A stretch of DNA of 64,000 bases from Planococcus glaciei (GCF_900099655.1 NZ_FNDC01000001.1:1-64000); one strand, 5' to 3'; shown: positions 35,042-43,123, counted from the stretch's first letter. The notes: generated by a model not told the origin, from the letters alone. A program made the numbers and translations.

Positions 35042-35654
35042 TGACCACGAAATGGTGCGCATCGGCGTCTCGGCTTATCTGCAGTCGCAAAGCGACATGG
35101 AAGTGGTCGGTGAAGCAGTGAACGGCGAAGAAGCGGTCCACATGGCGCTCGATCTCCGCCCCGATGTTATTTTGATGGACATGGTCATGCCGGTCATGAA
35201 CGGAGCAGAAGCTACCGAAGCCATCATCCGCCAATGGCCGGAAGCGAAAATCATGATTGTCACCAGCTTTTTGGATGACGACAAAGTCTACCCGGCTCTG
35301 AAGGCAGGCGCCGTCAGCTACATACTGAAAACGTCGAAAGCGTCCCGCATTGCCGATTCCATCCGGGAAACGATGAATGGCACACCGGTGCTCGAACCTG
35401 AAGTGATGAGCAAAATGATGAAGCAAATGCGCCATGACCGCGTGCTTCATGAAGATTTGACCGATCGTGAAATGGAAATCCTGCTGCTGTTGGCGAATGG
35501 CTACACCAATCAGGAAATAGCGGATGAACTCTTTATCGCCTTGAAAACCGTCAAAACCCATGTCAGCAATCTGCTTTCAAAACTGGAAGTCCATGACCGC
35601 ACCCAAGCCGTCATTTACGCCTTTCAGCACAAACTGGTCTCTCCTCCGCAATGA
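35019..35654 (+). CDS. liaR: LiaR response regulator (NarL/VraR family)
   Basis: 211 residues. The receiver domain has VDDHEMVR, phospho-acceptor in ILMDMVMP and K in YILKTS. The LuxR-type HTH is LTDREMEILLLLANGYTNQEIADEL...KTVKTHVSNLLSKL. When phosphorylated by LiaS it activates liaIH. AAAGGAAGG precedes the ATG, and the stop codon lies in the terminator hairpin. Confidence 0.93.
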   Translation: MIRILLVDDHEMVRIGVSAYLQSQSDMEVVGEAVNGEEAVHMALDLRPDVILMDMVMPVMNGAEATEAIIRQWPEAKIMIVTSFLDDDKVYPALKAGAVSYILKTSKASRIADSIRETMNGTPVLEPEVMSKMMKQMRHDRVLHEDLTDREMEILLLLANGYTNQEIADELFIALKTVKTHVSNLLSKLEVHDRTQAVIYAFQHKLVSPPQ

Positions 35655-35667
35655 GGAGAGATTTTTA
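35638..35667 (+). terminator. Intrinsic terminator of lia operon
   Basis: TCTCTCCTC pairs with GAGGAGAGA around CGCAAT, followed by TTTTTA. The liaR TGA overlaps the loop and the right arm. Confidence 0.88.
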
Positions 35668-35692
35668 GATTCAGAGCAGATTCAAATAGCAC

Positions 35693-35728
35693 AAAAAAGC
35701 GATGCCATATAATGGGCATCACTTTTTT
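35693..35728 (-). terminator. Intrinsic terminator of histidine kinase operon
   Basis: AAAAAAGCGATGCC pairs with GGGCATCACTTTTTT; on the minus strand it is followed by a T tract just past the kinase stop codon. It could also serve as a second stop for lia transcripts. Confidence 0.8.
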
Positions 35729-35731
35729 CAT

Positions 35732-37867
35732 TTACATGCTGCTGACGGCAACCGTTACTTTAAACAAGTCCCCGTCCACTTCAATTTTCATGGCGCCTCC
35801 GTGAAGTTCGACGATCGATTGCGCAATGGCAAGCCCAAGGCCGGAGCCATCCGTTTGCCGCGACTCGTCTCCCCGTTTGAAACGCTCAAACAATTCATCC
35901 GTGTTTTCGCCAAGTTCATAGCGCGTGATGTTTTTTATCGTAAACTCTGCTTGCCCTTCCGTTTCCTCAAGCGATAAATAAACCCGTGTACCAGGCAGTG
36001 CATATTTAATGGCATTTAAAATCAAATTATCGAGCACCCGCCACCATTTTTGGCCATCCACTTGTGCATAGACCGGTTTATTGGGTTGGGCAATACGGAA
36101 ATCCAGTCCGGAAAGCTCAATGTCTTCTGCATGTTCAGCAAGCGCCTGCTGGAGCAATTGATTTAGGTCAATACGGGTGCAGTGCAGTTCCATATTGCCG
36201 CTTGCCATTTTGGAAACCTCAAACAAGTCTTCAATCAATGTTTTCAGACGCTGCGATTTGCGGTCCAGGATTTCTGCATAAGATATGCGTTCTTCATCCG
36301 ACAAATGTGGCGTTTTCATCAAATCGGTATAGGTGATGATCGAAGTCAGAGGCGTTCGCAGATCATGGCTGACATTGGTGATCAATTCCGTTTTCATCCG
36401 CTCGCTTTTTGCCTGCTCCGACATCGACAAGCGGACGCCTTCTTTCAACTGGTTCAGCTGTTTGGCATGCTGGGCCAAAGGCGATTTGCCGCGTACCGGA
36501 AGCTCTTGGTTCAATTGGCCGTTGGCGATTGCTTCTGTTTGCATCATCAACACGTTCAAATAACCGAAGCGCTTCATCATTATGAGAAGGACCGGGATGC
36601 CGATGAATAAAGTTGCCGGTATCCACACCAGGAATAAAGGCGGGTAAACAAGGGCCATCACCGTTCCTGCTCCCCAGGAAAAGACGACAGCAAGCAACAT
36701 TAAACTCTGAACTCCAATCGATTTATCCAGGAAGGCTTCTTTCGCATTCCGTATATTGCGGAGGACAAGGCTTTGTTGGAACTCATATTTCAGCAATTCC
36801 ACTTTTCTGTAATAAGCAAACAACCAGATAATCTGCAAAAGAGACACTCCGATTAATACAAGTGCGACAATCAGTTTCCAGCCGAAGTCCAATCCAAAAC
36901 CAACAGGATCAGAAAATCCGATAGTCATCAAAGACCGGAAAAGCTTCGTCACTGCATACAGTCCGAAAAACGATGACAAAAACACCAGCAAAAAACGGAC
37001 ATCCATTGTTAAGCCAATCCATTTTCCGTAAAGGTGCATCCGGGTGAACCAGTTCAGATCAAACCGCAGATGGGTCCATAAGAGGACTCCTCCTGCAATT
37101 GCTAAAGCAATAAATCCATAAAGTATGCTCTTAACAGCGGTGAAATGCATAAAACTTTTCCCATGGCTCGATGCTGCCAACAAAGACCGGTCAATTTGAA
37201 TGGTTCCAACAAAGTTGGCGTCTGATTTAATTTCAGTGCCAAAATCCGTTGTGTAAAGGGCGGATTCTGCACTTAAAGGGTTGCTGCCTGAATAGGTCTT
37301 TTCAAAATATGGTTTTCCAGAAAAATCTCCTTTCGTAAACGTTTCTCCGGTTTCTGAATTTGTCAGTTCGTATACATAGTGCTGCGAGTCTTCAAGGAAA
37401 GCGGTCCGTTCGCTTCTTTGTTCGCGGATTAGCCGCTCAATCTCAGCCTTGCGCTCTTCCTCTATTTTTTTTATGACTGTTTCGTCTTCTGAAAAATTAT
37501 TGCGGATTTCTTTGATTTTCTTGTCCCGCTCCTGGATCAATGCTTCTTCCAGGCTTTTATTGCCTGTTGAAGCCGCGTCTTCAATATCGGTTGCGTACTG
37601 ATTTTGGATGCTGAGAATTTGTTCCGCGAGCGATCCATAGCGATTGCGGTACTCCTCGATTTCTTCAGCAGCAACCGGTACCGCCTCCTCGGGCGATAGC
37701 GGATCCAGTTCCAGAGCAATCAGACGGTCTGTAAAAGAGGTGAAATCATTCTCGAAATCCAGGGTGTCTGTGTAGGATTTTCCCAAGTATTTCTGCCCAA
37801 GTTCCATAACACTGAAAATGCCGATCAAAACAAGAGATGCAGTTAATAACCAAAGCCATTTTTTCAT
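35732..37867 (-). CDS. Large membrane sensor histidine kinase
   Basis: 711 residues. One N-terminal helix (about 5-22) leads to an extracytoplasmic region (about 23-245) containing a charged coiled coil (KKIEEERKAEIERLIREQRSE) and a globular part. About six further membrane helices follow (about 248-435), then HisKA with phospho-acceptor NVSHDLRTPLTSI, N box LDNLILNAIKYA, and F/G boxes ELFERFKRGDESR and GSGLGLAI. The core is close to VanS-type kinases. The input domain is not one I recognise. It is preceded by a small membrane-peptide gene and an OmpR-type regulator. Confidence 0.87.
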   Translation of the reverse strand: MKKWLWLLTASLVLIGIFSVMELGQKYLGKSYTDTLDFENDFTSFTDRLIALELDPLSPEEAVPVAAEEIEEYRNRYGSLAEQILSIQNQYATDIEDAASTGNKSLEEALIQERDKKIKEIRNNFSEDETVIKKIEEERKAEIERLIREQRSERTAFLEDSQHYVYELTNSETGETFTKGDFSGKPYFEKTYSGSNPLSAESALYTTDFGTEIKSDANFVGTIQIDRSLLAASSHGKSFMHFTAVKSILYGFIALAIAGGVLLWTHLRFDLNWFTRMHLYGKWIGLTMDVRFLLVFLSSFFGLYAVTKLFRSLMTIGFSDPVGFGLDFGWKLIVALVLIGVSLLQIIWLFAYYRKVELLKYEFQQSLVLRNIRNAKEAFLDKSIGVQSLMLLAVVFSWGAGTVMALVYPPLFLVWIPATLFIGIPVLLIMMKRFGYLNVLMMQTEAIANGQLNQELPVRGKSPLAQHAKQLNQLKEGVRLSMSEQAKSERMKTELITNVSHDLRTPLTSIITYTDLMKTPHLSDEERISYAEILDRKSQRLKTLIEDLFEVSKMASGNMELHCTRIDLNQLLQQALAEHAEDIELSGLDFRIAQPNKPVYAQVDGQKWWRVLDNLILNAIKYALPGTRVYLSLEETEGQAEFTIKNITRYELGENTDELFERFKRGDESRQTDGSGLGLAIAQSIVELHGGAMKIEVDGDLFKVTVAVSSM

Positions 37868-37870
37868 CGA

Positions 37871-38032
37871 TCAAACCTCTCCTTTAGATAAACTGCGGAG
37901 AGAAGCCAGCAATCCTTCAAATGGCGATACGAAGAAAAATTCTACGATAAACGAAAAACAGTAAAGCAAGCTGAACAAGGCACAAATAACCGCTACAATC
38001 GACCATGCATCATTTTTCCATTTTGTAGCCAA
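37871..38032 (-). CDS. 53-residue single-pass membrane peptide between regulator and kinase
   Basis: A frame starting TTG at 38032, inside the last codons of the response-regulator gene, and stopping three bases before the kinase ATG (TGATCGATG). The product starts MATKWKNDAW, has one long hydrophobic helix (SIVAVICALFSLLYCFSFIV) and ends RSLSKGEV. GTGGTGTGGGG lies just upstream of the TTG. The kinase ribosome site AAAGGAGAGG is within its final codons, so translation could couple the three genes. The position and hydrophobicity suggest a kinase accessory peptide; no family is recognised. Confidence 0.55.
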   Translation of the reverse strand: MATKWKNDAWSIVAVICALFSLLYCFSFIVEFFFVSPFEGLLASLRSLSKGEV

Positions 38033-38699
38033 TGCCCCACACCACCTTTACGTATCTTGGATTTTTCGGATCCGCCTCAATTTTTTCACGGATTTTGCGG
38101 ATATGCACGGCCACGATATTCTCTGCGTTGTAAGCCGGTTCGTTCCAGACCCGTTCGTAAATCTCATGGATTGAAAATACGCGTCCGGCATTAGCCATAA
38201 GCAGTTCCGTTATTTTAAATTCAATCGGCGTCAGCTTGATCGTTTCGCCATGAAGCGTTACATCTTTCGCATCCGTATCCAGTACAAGTCCGTCTATTTC
38301 AATGCGCTGGGCCTTATCCTCGTAATTCCCGAGCGTTACGTAACGTCTGAGTTGTGATTTTACGCGGGCTACCAGTTCCATCGGATGGAACGGTTTGGTG
38401 ACATAATCATCCGCCCCTACTGACAAACCGTGGATTTTATCGGAATCCTCCGCTTTTGCACTTAGCATAATAATCGGGATATTGCGCTGTTCCCTGATTT
38501 TGAAAGTTGCTGAAATCCCGTCCATTTTCGGCATCATGATATCGAGAATCATGACATGCACTTCATTTTCTTCAAGCAATTGGATCGCTTCCAAGCCGTT
38601 TGCCGCTTTCAATACATGGTAGCCTTCATTTTTCAAATATATTTCAATGCCGTCCCGGATATCTTGATCGTCGTCCGTGACCAGTACTGTATGCACCAT
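38010..38699 (-). CDS. OmpR/PhoB family response regulator (VanR-like)
   Basis: 229 residues. The receiver domain has VTDDDQDIRD, phospho-acceptor in MILDIMMPK, and K in YVTKPF; the winged-helix output domain has LTPIEFKITELLMANAGRVFS and NIVAVHIRKIREKIE. The start at 38699 follows GAGGTG by 6 bases; a GTG three codons upstream overlaps the ribosome site. The downstream kinase is the partner. Direct repeats in its upstream region may be its own binding sites. Confidence 0.9.
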   Translation of the reverse strand: MVHTVLVTDDDQDIRDGIEIYLKNEGYHVLKAANGLEAIQLLEENEVHVMILDIMMPKMDGISATFKIREQRNIPIIMLSAKAEDSDKIHGLSVGADDYVTKPFHPMELVARVKSQLRRYVTLGNYEDKAQRIEIDGLVLDTDAKDVTLHGETIKLTPIEFKITELLMANAGRVFSIHEIYERVWNEPAYNAENIVAVHIRKIREKIEADPKNPRYVKVVWGIGYKMEK

Positions 38700-38739
38700 C
38701 TTCTGCACCTCTTTCCTCTATGAAATTTATTGTAAAAGA

Positions 38740-38784
38740 AAATTCTTAAGTACAGCTTAGGAAAAATCTGAAGAAATTCTTAAG
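38740..38784. promoter_or_regulatory. Direct repeats upstream of OmpR-type regulator
   Basis: AAATTCTTAAG occurs at 38740-38750 and again at 38774-38784, 34 bases apart and each preceded by AGAA. Tandem direct repeats on one face of the helix are the usual binding sites for OmpR-type dimers, so autoregulation is likely. Confidence 0.5.
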
Positions 38785-38794
38785 AAACCTTTAG

Positions 38795-39685
38795 CTATTC
38801 GATAGAAAGAGCTTTGCGTTTCGAATCAGCTTTTTTTCTGCCGAACGTCAAAACCAAAATCCCGCCAAGCAGCAGCAGCACACCGACCCAGGCAATTCCC
38901 GTCAGCACTTCCCCGACAATAAAAACCCCGAGAAGCGCGGCTGTCATCGGTTCAGCAAGAGACAAGGTCACCGCAGAAGAAGATGGAATAAGCTTCAAGC
39001 CACTGGAGAATAGAATATAGGAAAGGCTGGTCGCTCCTAATCCCAGATATAAAATGACACCTAAATTTTCCGTTGCTGCTATGTATGACAAATCAAAAAA
39101 GAATAAAAAAGGCATTAAATACAGTGCACTTAACGAGAAAATGACTGCAACTGCCGGAACAGCGTCCATACGTTCCAATACATTCTTGCTGACACCGGCG
39201 TAAGTTGCGAATGACAATCCGGCACCCAGTGCGAGCAAAATGCCTGCCGGGTCAACAGCAGGTGCATCTTTATCAGCAAACAGCAGCAAACAGCCGATAA
39301 TCGCCAAGCCGGTCGCCATGCTCCAAATACGGTCGGGCCTTCTTTTTAGCAGCGCCCATTCCAAAATTCCTGAAAAAACCGGTGCGCTGCCGATGGCAAC
39401 AACCGTTCCGATTGCAATCCCGGTCAACTGGACTGATGAAAAAAATAAGGGCTGAAACAGCGCCATTGTGGCCGCTGATAACAAGACAGCTTTCCACGGG
39501 ATTGAGCGAAGCTGCAGTTTTTTCGTCCATAATACAAACGCCAAAAGCGTAAAGCCTCCTATGCTCAAACGCAGCGCCCCGATTGTCAGGGGATGGGCCG
39601 TTCCATCGATGAAACTTTGCGCGGTTCCCGTCGTGCCCCACAGCATTGCCGCAAGGAGTACCCAGATATATGGCCAGTAGTTCAC
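38795..39685 (-). CDS. EamA/DMT family transporter
   Basis: 296 residues with ten membrane helices in two EamA repeats; MLWGTTGTAQSFI and SLAEPMTAALLGVFI mark the ends of the two halves. Start: GTG at 39685, six bases after GAGGTG. The longer open frame to 39802 has no ribosome site and crosses a palindromic element. The substrate is unknown. Confidence 0.88.
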   Translation of the reverse strand: MNYWPYIWVLLAAMLWGTTGTAQSFIDGTAHPLTIGALRLSIGGFTLLAFVLWTKKLQLRSIPWKAVLLSAATMALFQPLFFSSVQLTGIAIGTVVAIGSAPVFSGILEWALLKRRPDRIWSMATGLAIIGCLLLFADKDAPAVDPAGILLALGAGLSFATYAGVSKNVLERMDAVPAVAVIFSLSALYLMPFLFFFDLSYIAATENLGVILYLGLGATSLSYILFSSGLKLIPSSSAVTLSLAEPMTAALLGVFIVGEVLTGIAWVGVLLLLGGILVLTFGRKKADSKRKALSIE

Positions 39686-39748
39686 ACTCCACACCTCTTT
39701 TTTCCGTATTATGGTAGTAACTTTATCCTGCTTTAACGGACAGTAACA

Positions 39749-39840
39749 CTCCTGCTTTTCCGAGCGGGAGATCCACTGACCGTAAAAGTCCGATTGGTTC
39801 AACTAACAATCAATGGGGATGAAGAACATCCCCCTTAATT
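39749..39840. repeat. Palindromic intergenic element
   Basis: Two adjacent hairpins: CTCCTGCT with AGCGGGAG (39749-39770), and GGGGATG-AAGAA-CATCCCC (39815-39833) set within CAATCAAT...TTAATTGAG. It shares CAATCA, the GATG block and a trailing TTTCA-TTTAT motif with 10726-10760. No gene is present between 39686 and 39923. Confidence 0.45.
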
Positions 39841-39923
39841 GAGTTTCACTTTATCATGAAATGAATGCTTTGAGATAGCTGTCTTTATCAATTATAATGG
39901 AAGAAAAGAGAGGAGATGATCAT

Positions 39924-40154
39924 ATGTATATGACAATCCCGGAAACTGCCGCTTTTCTGTCGATGCCTGAAGAACAAATTTTAAGTTATGTGCTTGAAGG
40001 CCGCATTCGCGCAGTCCATGACGGAGAGCAGTACTTGGTCAACACCTCACAGTTCGAAACACATTTTCAGCAGCTGGAACTAGCCAAACAAGCCCTTGAA
40101 GAATGGCGTGCCACTCCGATTCCGGACGATGTGGATATTCAAGATGAAGATTAA
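39924..40154 (+). CDS. Small helix-turn-helix (excisionase-type) protein
   Basis: 76 residues. The first half (MTIPETAAFLSMPEEQILSYVLEGRIRAVHDGEQYLVN) fits the MerR-like/excisionase HTH_17 pattern: a helix-turn-helix followed by a wing reading a short arm. The tail is acidic. Such proteins may bind DNA or act as small regulators. GAGAGGAG lies 8 bases before the ATG at 39924. There is no integrase nearby, so a phage role is not supported. Confidence 0.7.
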   Translation: MYMTIPETAAFLSMPEEQILSYVLEGRIRAVHDGEQYLVNTSQFETHFQQLELAKQALEEWRATPIPDDVDIQDED

Positions 40155-40162
40155 AATTAAAC

Positions 40163-40200
40163 AAAAGCATCTTAGCCTGGAAATAGGCTAAGATGCTTTT
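40163..40200. terminator. Bidirectional terminator
   Basis: AAAAGCATCTTAGCCT pairs with AGGCTAAGATGCTTTT around GGAAAT. It separates the HTH gene from the end of the convergent Tad gene train. Confidence 0.92.
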
Positions 40201-40205
40201 GTCGT

Positions 40206-40991
40206 TCATTGAGGGTAACGGATGTGCTGGCGTTGGTTTTCGATGATTTTCTGGTTGTCTGCAACCATTTTATCGAAATTCAGCTTTTTCATTTTTTCAA
40301 AATCAGCATCCGGAACCACGTTCAGATTGCTTAAGTTTTTCTGCATCTTTTCGGTGTTTCCAGTAATGCCTTGCACAAATTTCTGCGGCTCCTGCCCAAG
40401 CCCATTCCAACTGTCTGTCGTTTTTAAGAACGAAGCAAACGCTTGGATTTCTGCGTTTTTTTCCAACAGAATCTTCAAATTCAAGTATTGGTACAACGTC
40501 AGCAAATTAGCAGTTTCAAGTGTTTTTTGGACATCTTCTTCTGTTAGTTCTTTGCGGATCAATACGTCGTTCTCGTAATAATTTTTATAATCTTTTATGA
40601 GCGAAGAAAGGTTCTGCTGGATTTTCCAAAGTTCAGCAAATGCATCCCTTCCTTCGTGGACAGCCGGATCGGCTGCCGAAACTGGAATGCTTAGCGGTTT
40701 CGTAAAATAAGCGGCGTTTATTTTCAAGTAATCGGTGCCGATATCGAAAATATTAATGCTAAGGTCGCCGAAAAGAGCTAAATGGCGCTGGGCTTCCAAT
40801 GCTTCTTCACGATTTTCTTCTCCTGGCGTCACATAGGCTGTGGCAACGGATTGATTGTTTTTGGTGAATCCCGCCATATAATAAGGCTTGCCGTTCACCA
40901 TCCAATACACCGGATTTACAAATACACCTTCTATCCATTTTTTTTGCTTTTTCACTTTTTTCAGGAGCAGTTGAGTAGTCTGGTCAGTCAT
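40206..40991 (-). CDS. Uncharacterised 261-residue protein at end of Tad gene train
   Basis: A soluble protein with no signal peptide or membrane helix. The N-terminal half (about 1-120) looks alpha/beta, with VYWMVNGKPYYMAGFTKNN; the C-terminal half (about 125-261) is charged and helical. I do not recognise a family. It lies 41 bases after the repeat-protein gene on the same strand with no terminator between, so it is probably the last gene of the pilus transcript. It could be a cytoplasmic chaperone or assembly factor for the secreted repeat protein; that is only inference from position. Confidence 0.7.
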   Translation of the reverse strand: MTDQTTQLLLKKVKKQKKWIEGVFVNPVYWMVNGKPYYMAGFTKNNQSVATAYVTPGEENREEALEAQRHLALFGDLSINIFDIGTDYLKINAAYFTKPLSIPVSAADPAVHEGRDAFAELWKIQQNLSSLIKDYKNYYENDVLIRKELTEEDVQKTLETANLLTLYQYLNLKILLEKNAEIQAFASFLKTTDSWNGLGQEPQKFVQGITGNTEKMQKNLSNLNVVPDADFEKMKKLNFDKMVADNQKIIENQRQHIRYPQ

Positions 40992-41032
40992 CGATGAATC
41001 TCTCCTTTAAACGGTCTTCTTCAATCATAGCA

Positions 41033-42379
41033 TTAGCCGAACAGGCCAGTAAAAGAATTCCATCCTTTAGCGATCGCACTGCCTGCTTTTGAAGCCGTGC
41101 TCTTAATGCCGTCCCAGTTTTTCGCTACATAGCCGGTAAGTTTGGACGCTCCCCACAACGCAGCCCCAGCCACGACAATCCCGGCACCAATGGCTTGTCC
41201 ACCCGGAATAGCAGCCGTTACAACGCCCGCGCTCATCAAAGTAGAACCGAGGCTTGCAGTTGCATCAGAAACTGCAACTGTTTTATCCGCGCCGCTGGCA
41301 TTTGAATCATTGAATGTATCGATAACTCCGCCTTCGCCAAAAGTTTTCCTGTACGTTTCAATTCCGCCGAGCACTGTGCCCCCGGCTGCTGCCACCACAT
41401 TCAACTTCCCTAATGCACCCATTGCAGTCGATCCGGCAGTTGCCGCACCGCTCATCGCTCCACCAACTGCAGAAGCTTGGGATGCGTTTCGCGCATTTTG
41501 TATGGTATTAATCGATTGAGCAGCTGTAAAGCTATTAGCAGCAGCATCATTGGCATCCGAAATGCCTTCCAGTATGGGGCTGTCGATTCCCAGTTTCAAG
41601 CCGTTTAAAAGGAGACCGGATAGGAAGAAGGCTGAACCTCTGCCCATCTCTCCGCTGCTTGAAGTCAACGAATTCCCCGCTAAATCCACTTGCCCCAAAA
41701 TGACATCTTTTGCTATATAGTTAAACACTTCAAATCCATCCGGACCTTCAGCATTTGGTGCATTTCCTGAAGTGACGTCACTGCTCGTGCCATCGCCCGA
41801 AGTTCCGTCTCCGCCCGTGCCGTCGCCCGAGGTTCCGTCTCCGCCCGTGCCGTCTCCCGAAGTTCCGTCCCCGCTTGTGCCGTCGCCTGAGGTTCCGTCT
41901 CCGCTCGTGCCATCGCCCGAGGTTCCGTCTCCGCCCGTGCCGTCTCCCGAAGTTCCGTCCCCGCTTGTGCCGTCGCCTGAGGTTCCGTCTCCGCTCGTGC
42001 CGTCGCCTGAGGTTCCGTCTCCGCTCGTGCCATCTCCGCTTGTGCCGTCACCTGACGTGCCATCTCCGCTTGTGCCGTCACCCGAAGTGCCATCTCCGCT
42101 TGTGCCATCGCCCGAAGTGCCATCTCCGCTTGTGCCATCGCCTGAGGTTCCGTCTCCACTCGTGCCATCGCCTTGCCAGCTTTCACCTTCCCACGTATCG
42201 CCGGTCCAGCTTTTGCCTTCCCAAGGCGTTCCTTCCCATGTATCACCGGTCCACGTATCGCCAGTCCAGGTATTTCCTGACCATGGCTGAACGGCAGAAG
42301 CGACTGAAAAGAAGAAAGATTGTCCAACAATCAGTAAAACAACTGTTGAAATGATAATTCGCTTCATCAATAGTTCCAT
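41033..42379 (-). CDS. Secreted pentapeptide-lattice repeat protein
   Basis: 448 residues. A signal peptide (about 1-29, VASA cut) is followed by a W-rich segment (31-69) with tryptophan at every fifth residue (W33 to W68, pattern W-x-G-x-T). This continues in the same register into about 26 GDGTS/GDGTG units to about residue 200. The C-terminal 245 residues are Gly/Ala-rich with several hydrophobic helices and no known catalytic motif. It lies in the Tad pilus gene train, so a surface-exposed stalk or adhesin-like role is plausible. The Asp-rich repeats may bind cations. GGAGGAGGG precedes the ATG. No family is recognised. Confidence 0.8.
   Translation of the reverse strand: MELLMKRIIISTVVLLIVGQSFFFSVASAVQPWSGNTWTGDTWTGDTWEGTPWEGKSWTGDTWEGESWQGDGTSGDGTSGDGTSGDGTSGDGTSGDGTSGDGTSGDGTSGDGTSGDGTSGDGTSGDGTSGDGTSGDGTSGDGTSGDGTGGDGTSGDGTSGDGTSGDGTSGDGTSGDGTGGDGTSGDGTGGDGTSGDGTSSDVTSGNAPNAEGPDGFEVFNYIAKDVILGQVDLAGNSLTSSSGEMGRGSAFFLSGLLLNGLKLGIDSPILEGISDANDAAANSFTAAQSINTIQNARNASQASAVGGAMSGAATAGSTAMGALGKLNVVAAAGGTVLGGIETYRKTFGEGGVIDTFNDSNASGADKTVAVSDATASLGSTLMSAGVVTAAIPGGQAIGAGIVVAGAALWGASKLTGYVAKNWDGIKSTASKAGSAIAKGWNSFTGLFG
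41783..42172 (-). repeat. 15-bp minisatellite encoding GDGTS units
   Basis: About 26 tandem 15-bp units (coordinates of the ends approximate). Bases 41821-41910 and 41911-42000 are a 90-bp higher-order duplication differing at one base, a sign of recent slippage or unequal recombination. Unit length is a multiple of three, so copy-number change keeps the frame. The periodicity also opens long shadow frames on the other strand, which are not genes. Confidence 0.93.
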
Positions 42380-42400
42380 GCTTTCCCTCCTCCAAATGCT

Positions 42401-43123
42401 TTACTTAGAAACCAAAAAGCTGTCGTTTTCGATTGTCAACAAACTTAACTCTTCTTTCCATTTCGCTGTAAATGATGCCAGTATCAAGTAAAACAGAGGC
42501 AGAAAAATCGTATTTAAAAAGACATGGCAAACCACGATTGCCAAAAAGGACGTCGTAATCCCCATAACCATTAATTGAAGCACATACGCTCCAATCATTT
42601 CAGCAAATCCAAAAACGGCAATCAATAACACGATTTTCCAATGCTGCGCTTTGAAAATCCGTGTACTTTCTTTTAGTGATGACCACACTGATTGATTTTC
42701 CATCACGGCAATAATCGGTGCCATCGAGAATATTGCCAGCAAAACGATGCCTGGCAGTATAAACAAACCGAAGCCAATGGTGATCAGGGCACCTGCTGCT
42801 GCCGCAAACAGGAAAAAGTGGAATCCTTTTAATGCAAATTGAAAAAATGTCAGCCTCAACGGCTTCTCTTTGCCAATCGCTTCAAAATGCCAAAAATAAG
42901 CGAAAGGCACCAATGCAAACAAAAAGAGCACAAAGACCATATAGGCGTTATACACATCCGCTATTGAAAACAAAGCACCGAATGTCGGAGTGGCCGCCAG
43001 TATATAATTCGAAGCAAAAAACTGAAGCAGGATAATGGGCAATTGAATAAAGAGCACAAGAAGCAGAATCAGTTCGTATTTCTGCCCAAAAAATGTTAAA
43101 GCCGACCGTATGGGTCTTTCCAT
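42401..43123 (-). CDS. Six-helix membrane protein in Tad gene train
   Basis: 240 residues with about six membrane helices, including GFGLFILPGIVLLAIFSMAPIIAV and a polar loop WSSLKESTRIFKAQHW. This pattern resembles the DUF975/glycerophosphodiester-phosphodiesterase membrane domain group, a general membrane fold of unclear function. The start at 43123 follows GGAGG; the ATG at 43138 lies upstream of that site. It is placed between a small membrane protein and the repeat-protein gene. Confidence 0.75.
   Translation of the reverse strand: MERPIRSALTFFGQKYELILLLVLFIQLPIILLQFFASNYILAATPTFGALFSIADVYNAYMVFVLFLFALVPFAYFWHFEAIGKEKPLRLTFFQFALKGFHFFLFAAAAGALITIGFGLFILPGIVLLAIFSMAPIIAVMENQSVWSSLKESTRIFKAQHWKIVLLIAVFGFAEMIGAYVLQLMVMGITTSFLAIVVCHVFLNTIFLPLFYLILASFTAKWKEELSLLTIENDSFLVSK

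Noticed and set aside
39686-39802. N-terminal extension of the EamA transporter at 38795
   Set aside because: No ribosome site, it crosses a palindromic element, and the GTG at 39685 has GAGGTG in the right place.
39924-40154. Phage or integrative-element excisionase
   Set aside because: No integrase, attachment site or phage gene is nearby; it is probably a chromosomal small HTH protein.
41783-42172. CRISPR array
   Set aside because: Units are contiguous 15-bp repeats with no spacers and translate to a regular pentapeptide.
41713-42354. Long open frames on the plus strand and in another minus frame across the repeat array (PSPEV-type and METEPQ-type products)
   Set aside because: A 15-bp unit without stops keeps every frame open; only the minus frame with signal peptide, ribosome site and C-terminal domain is credible.
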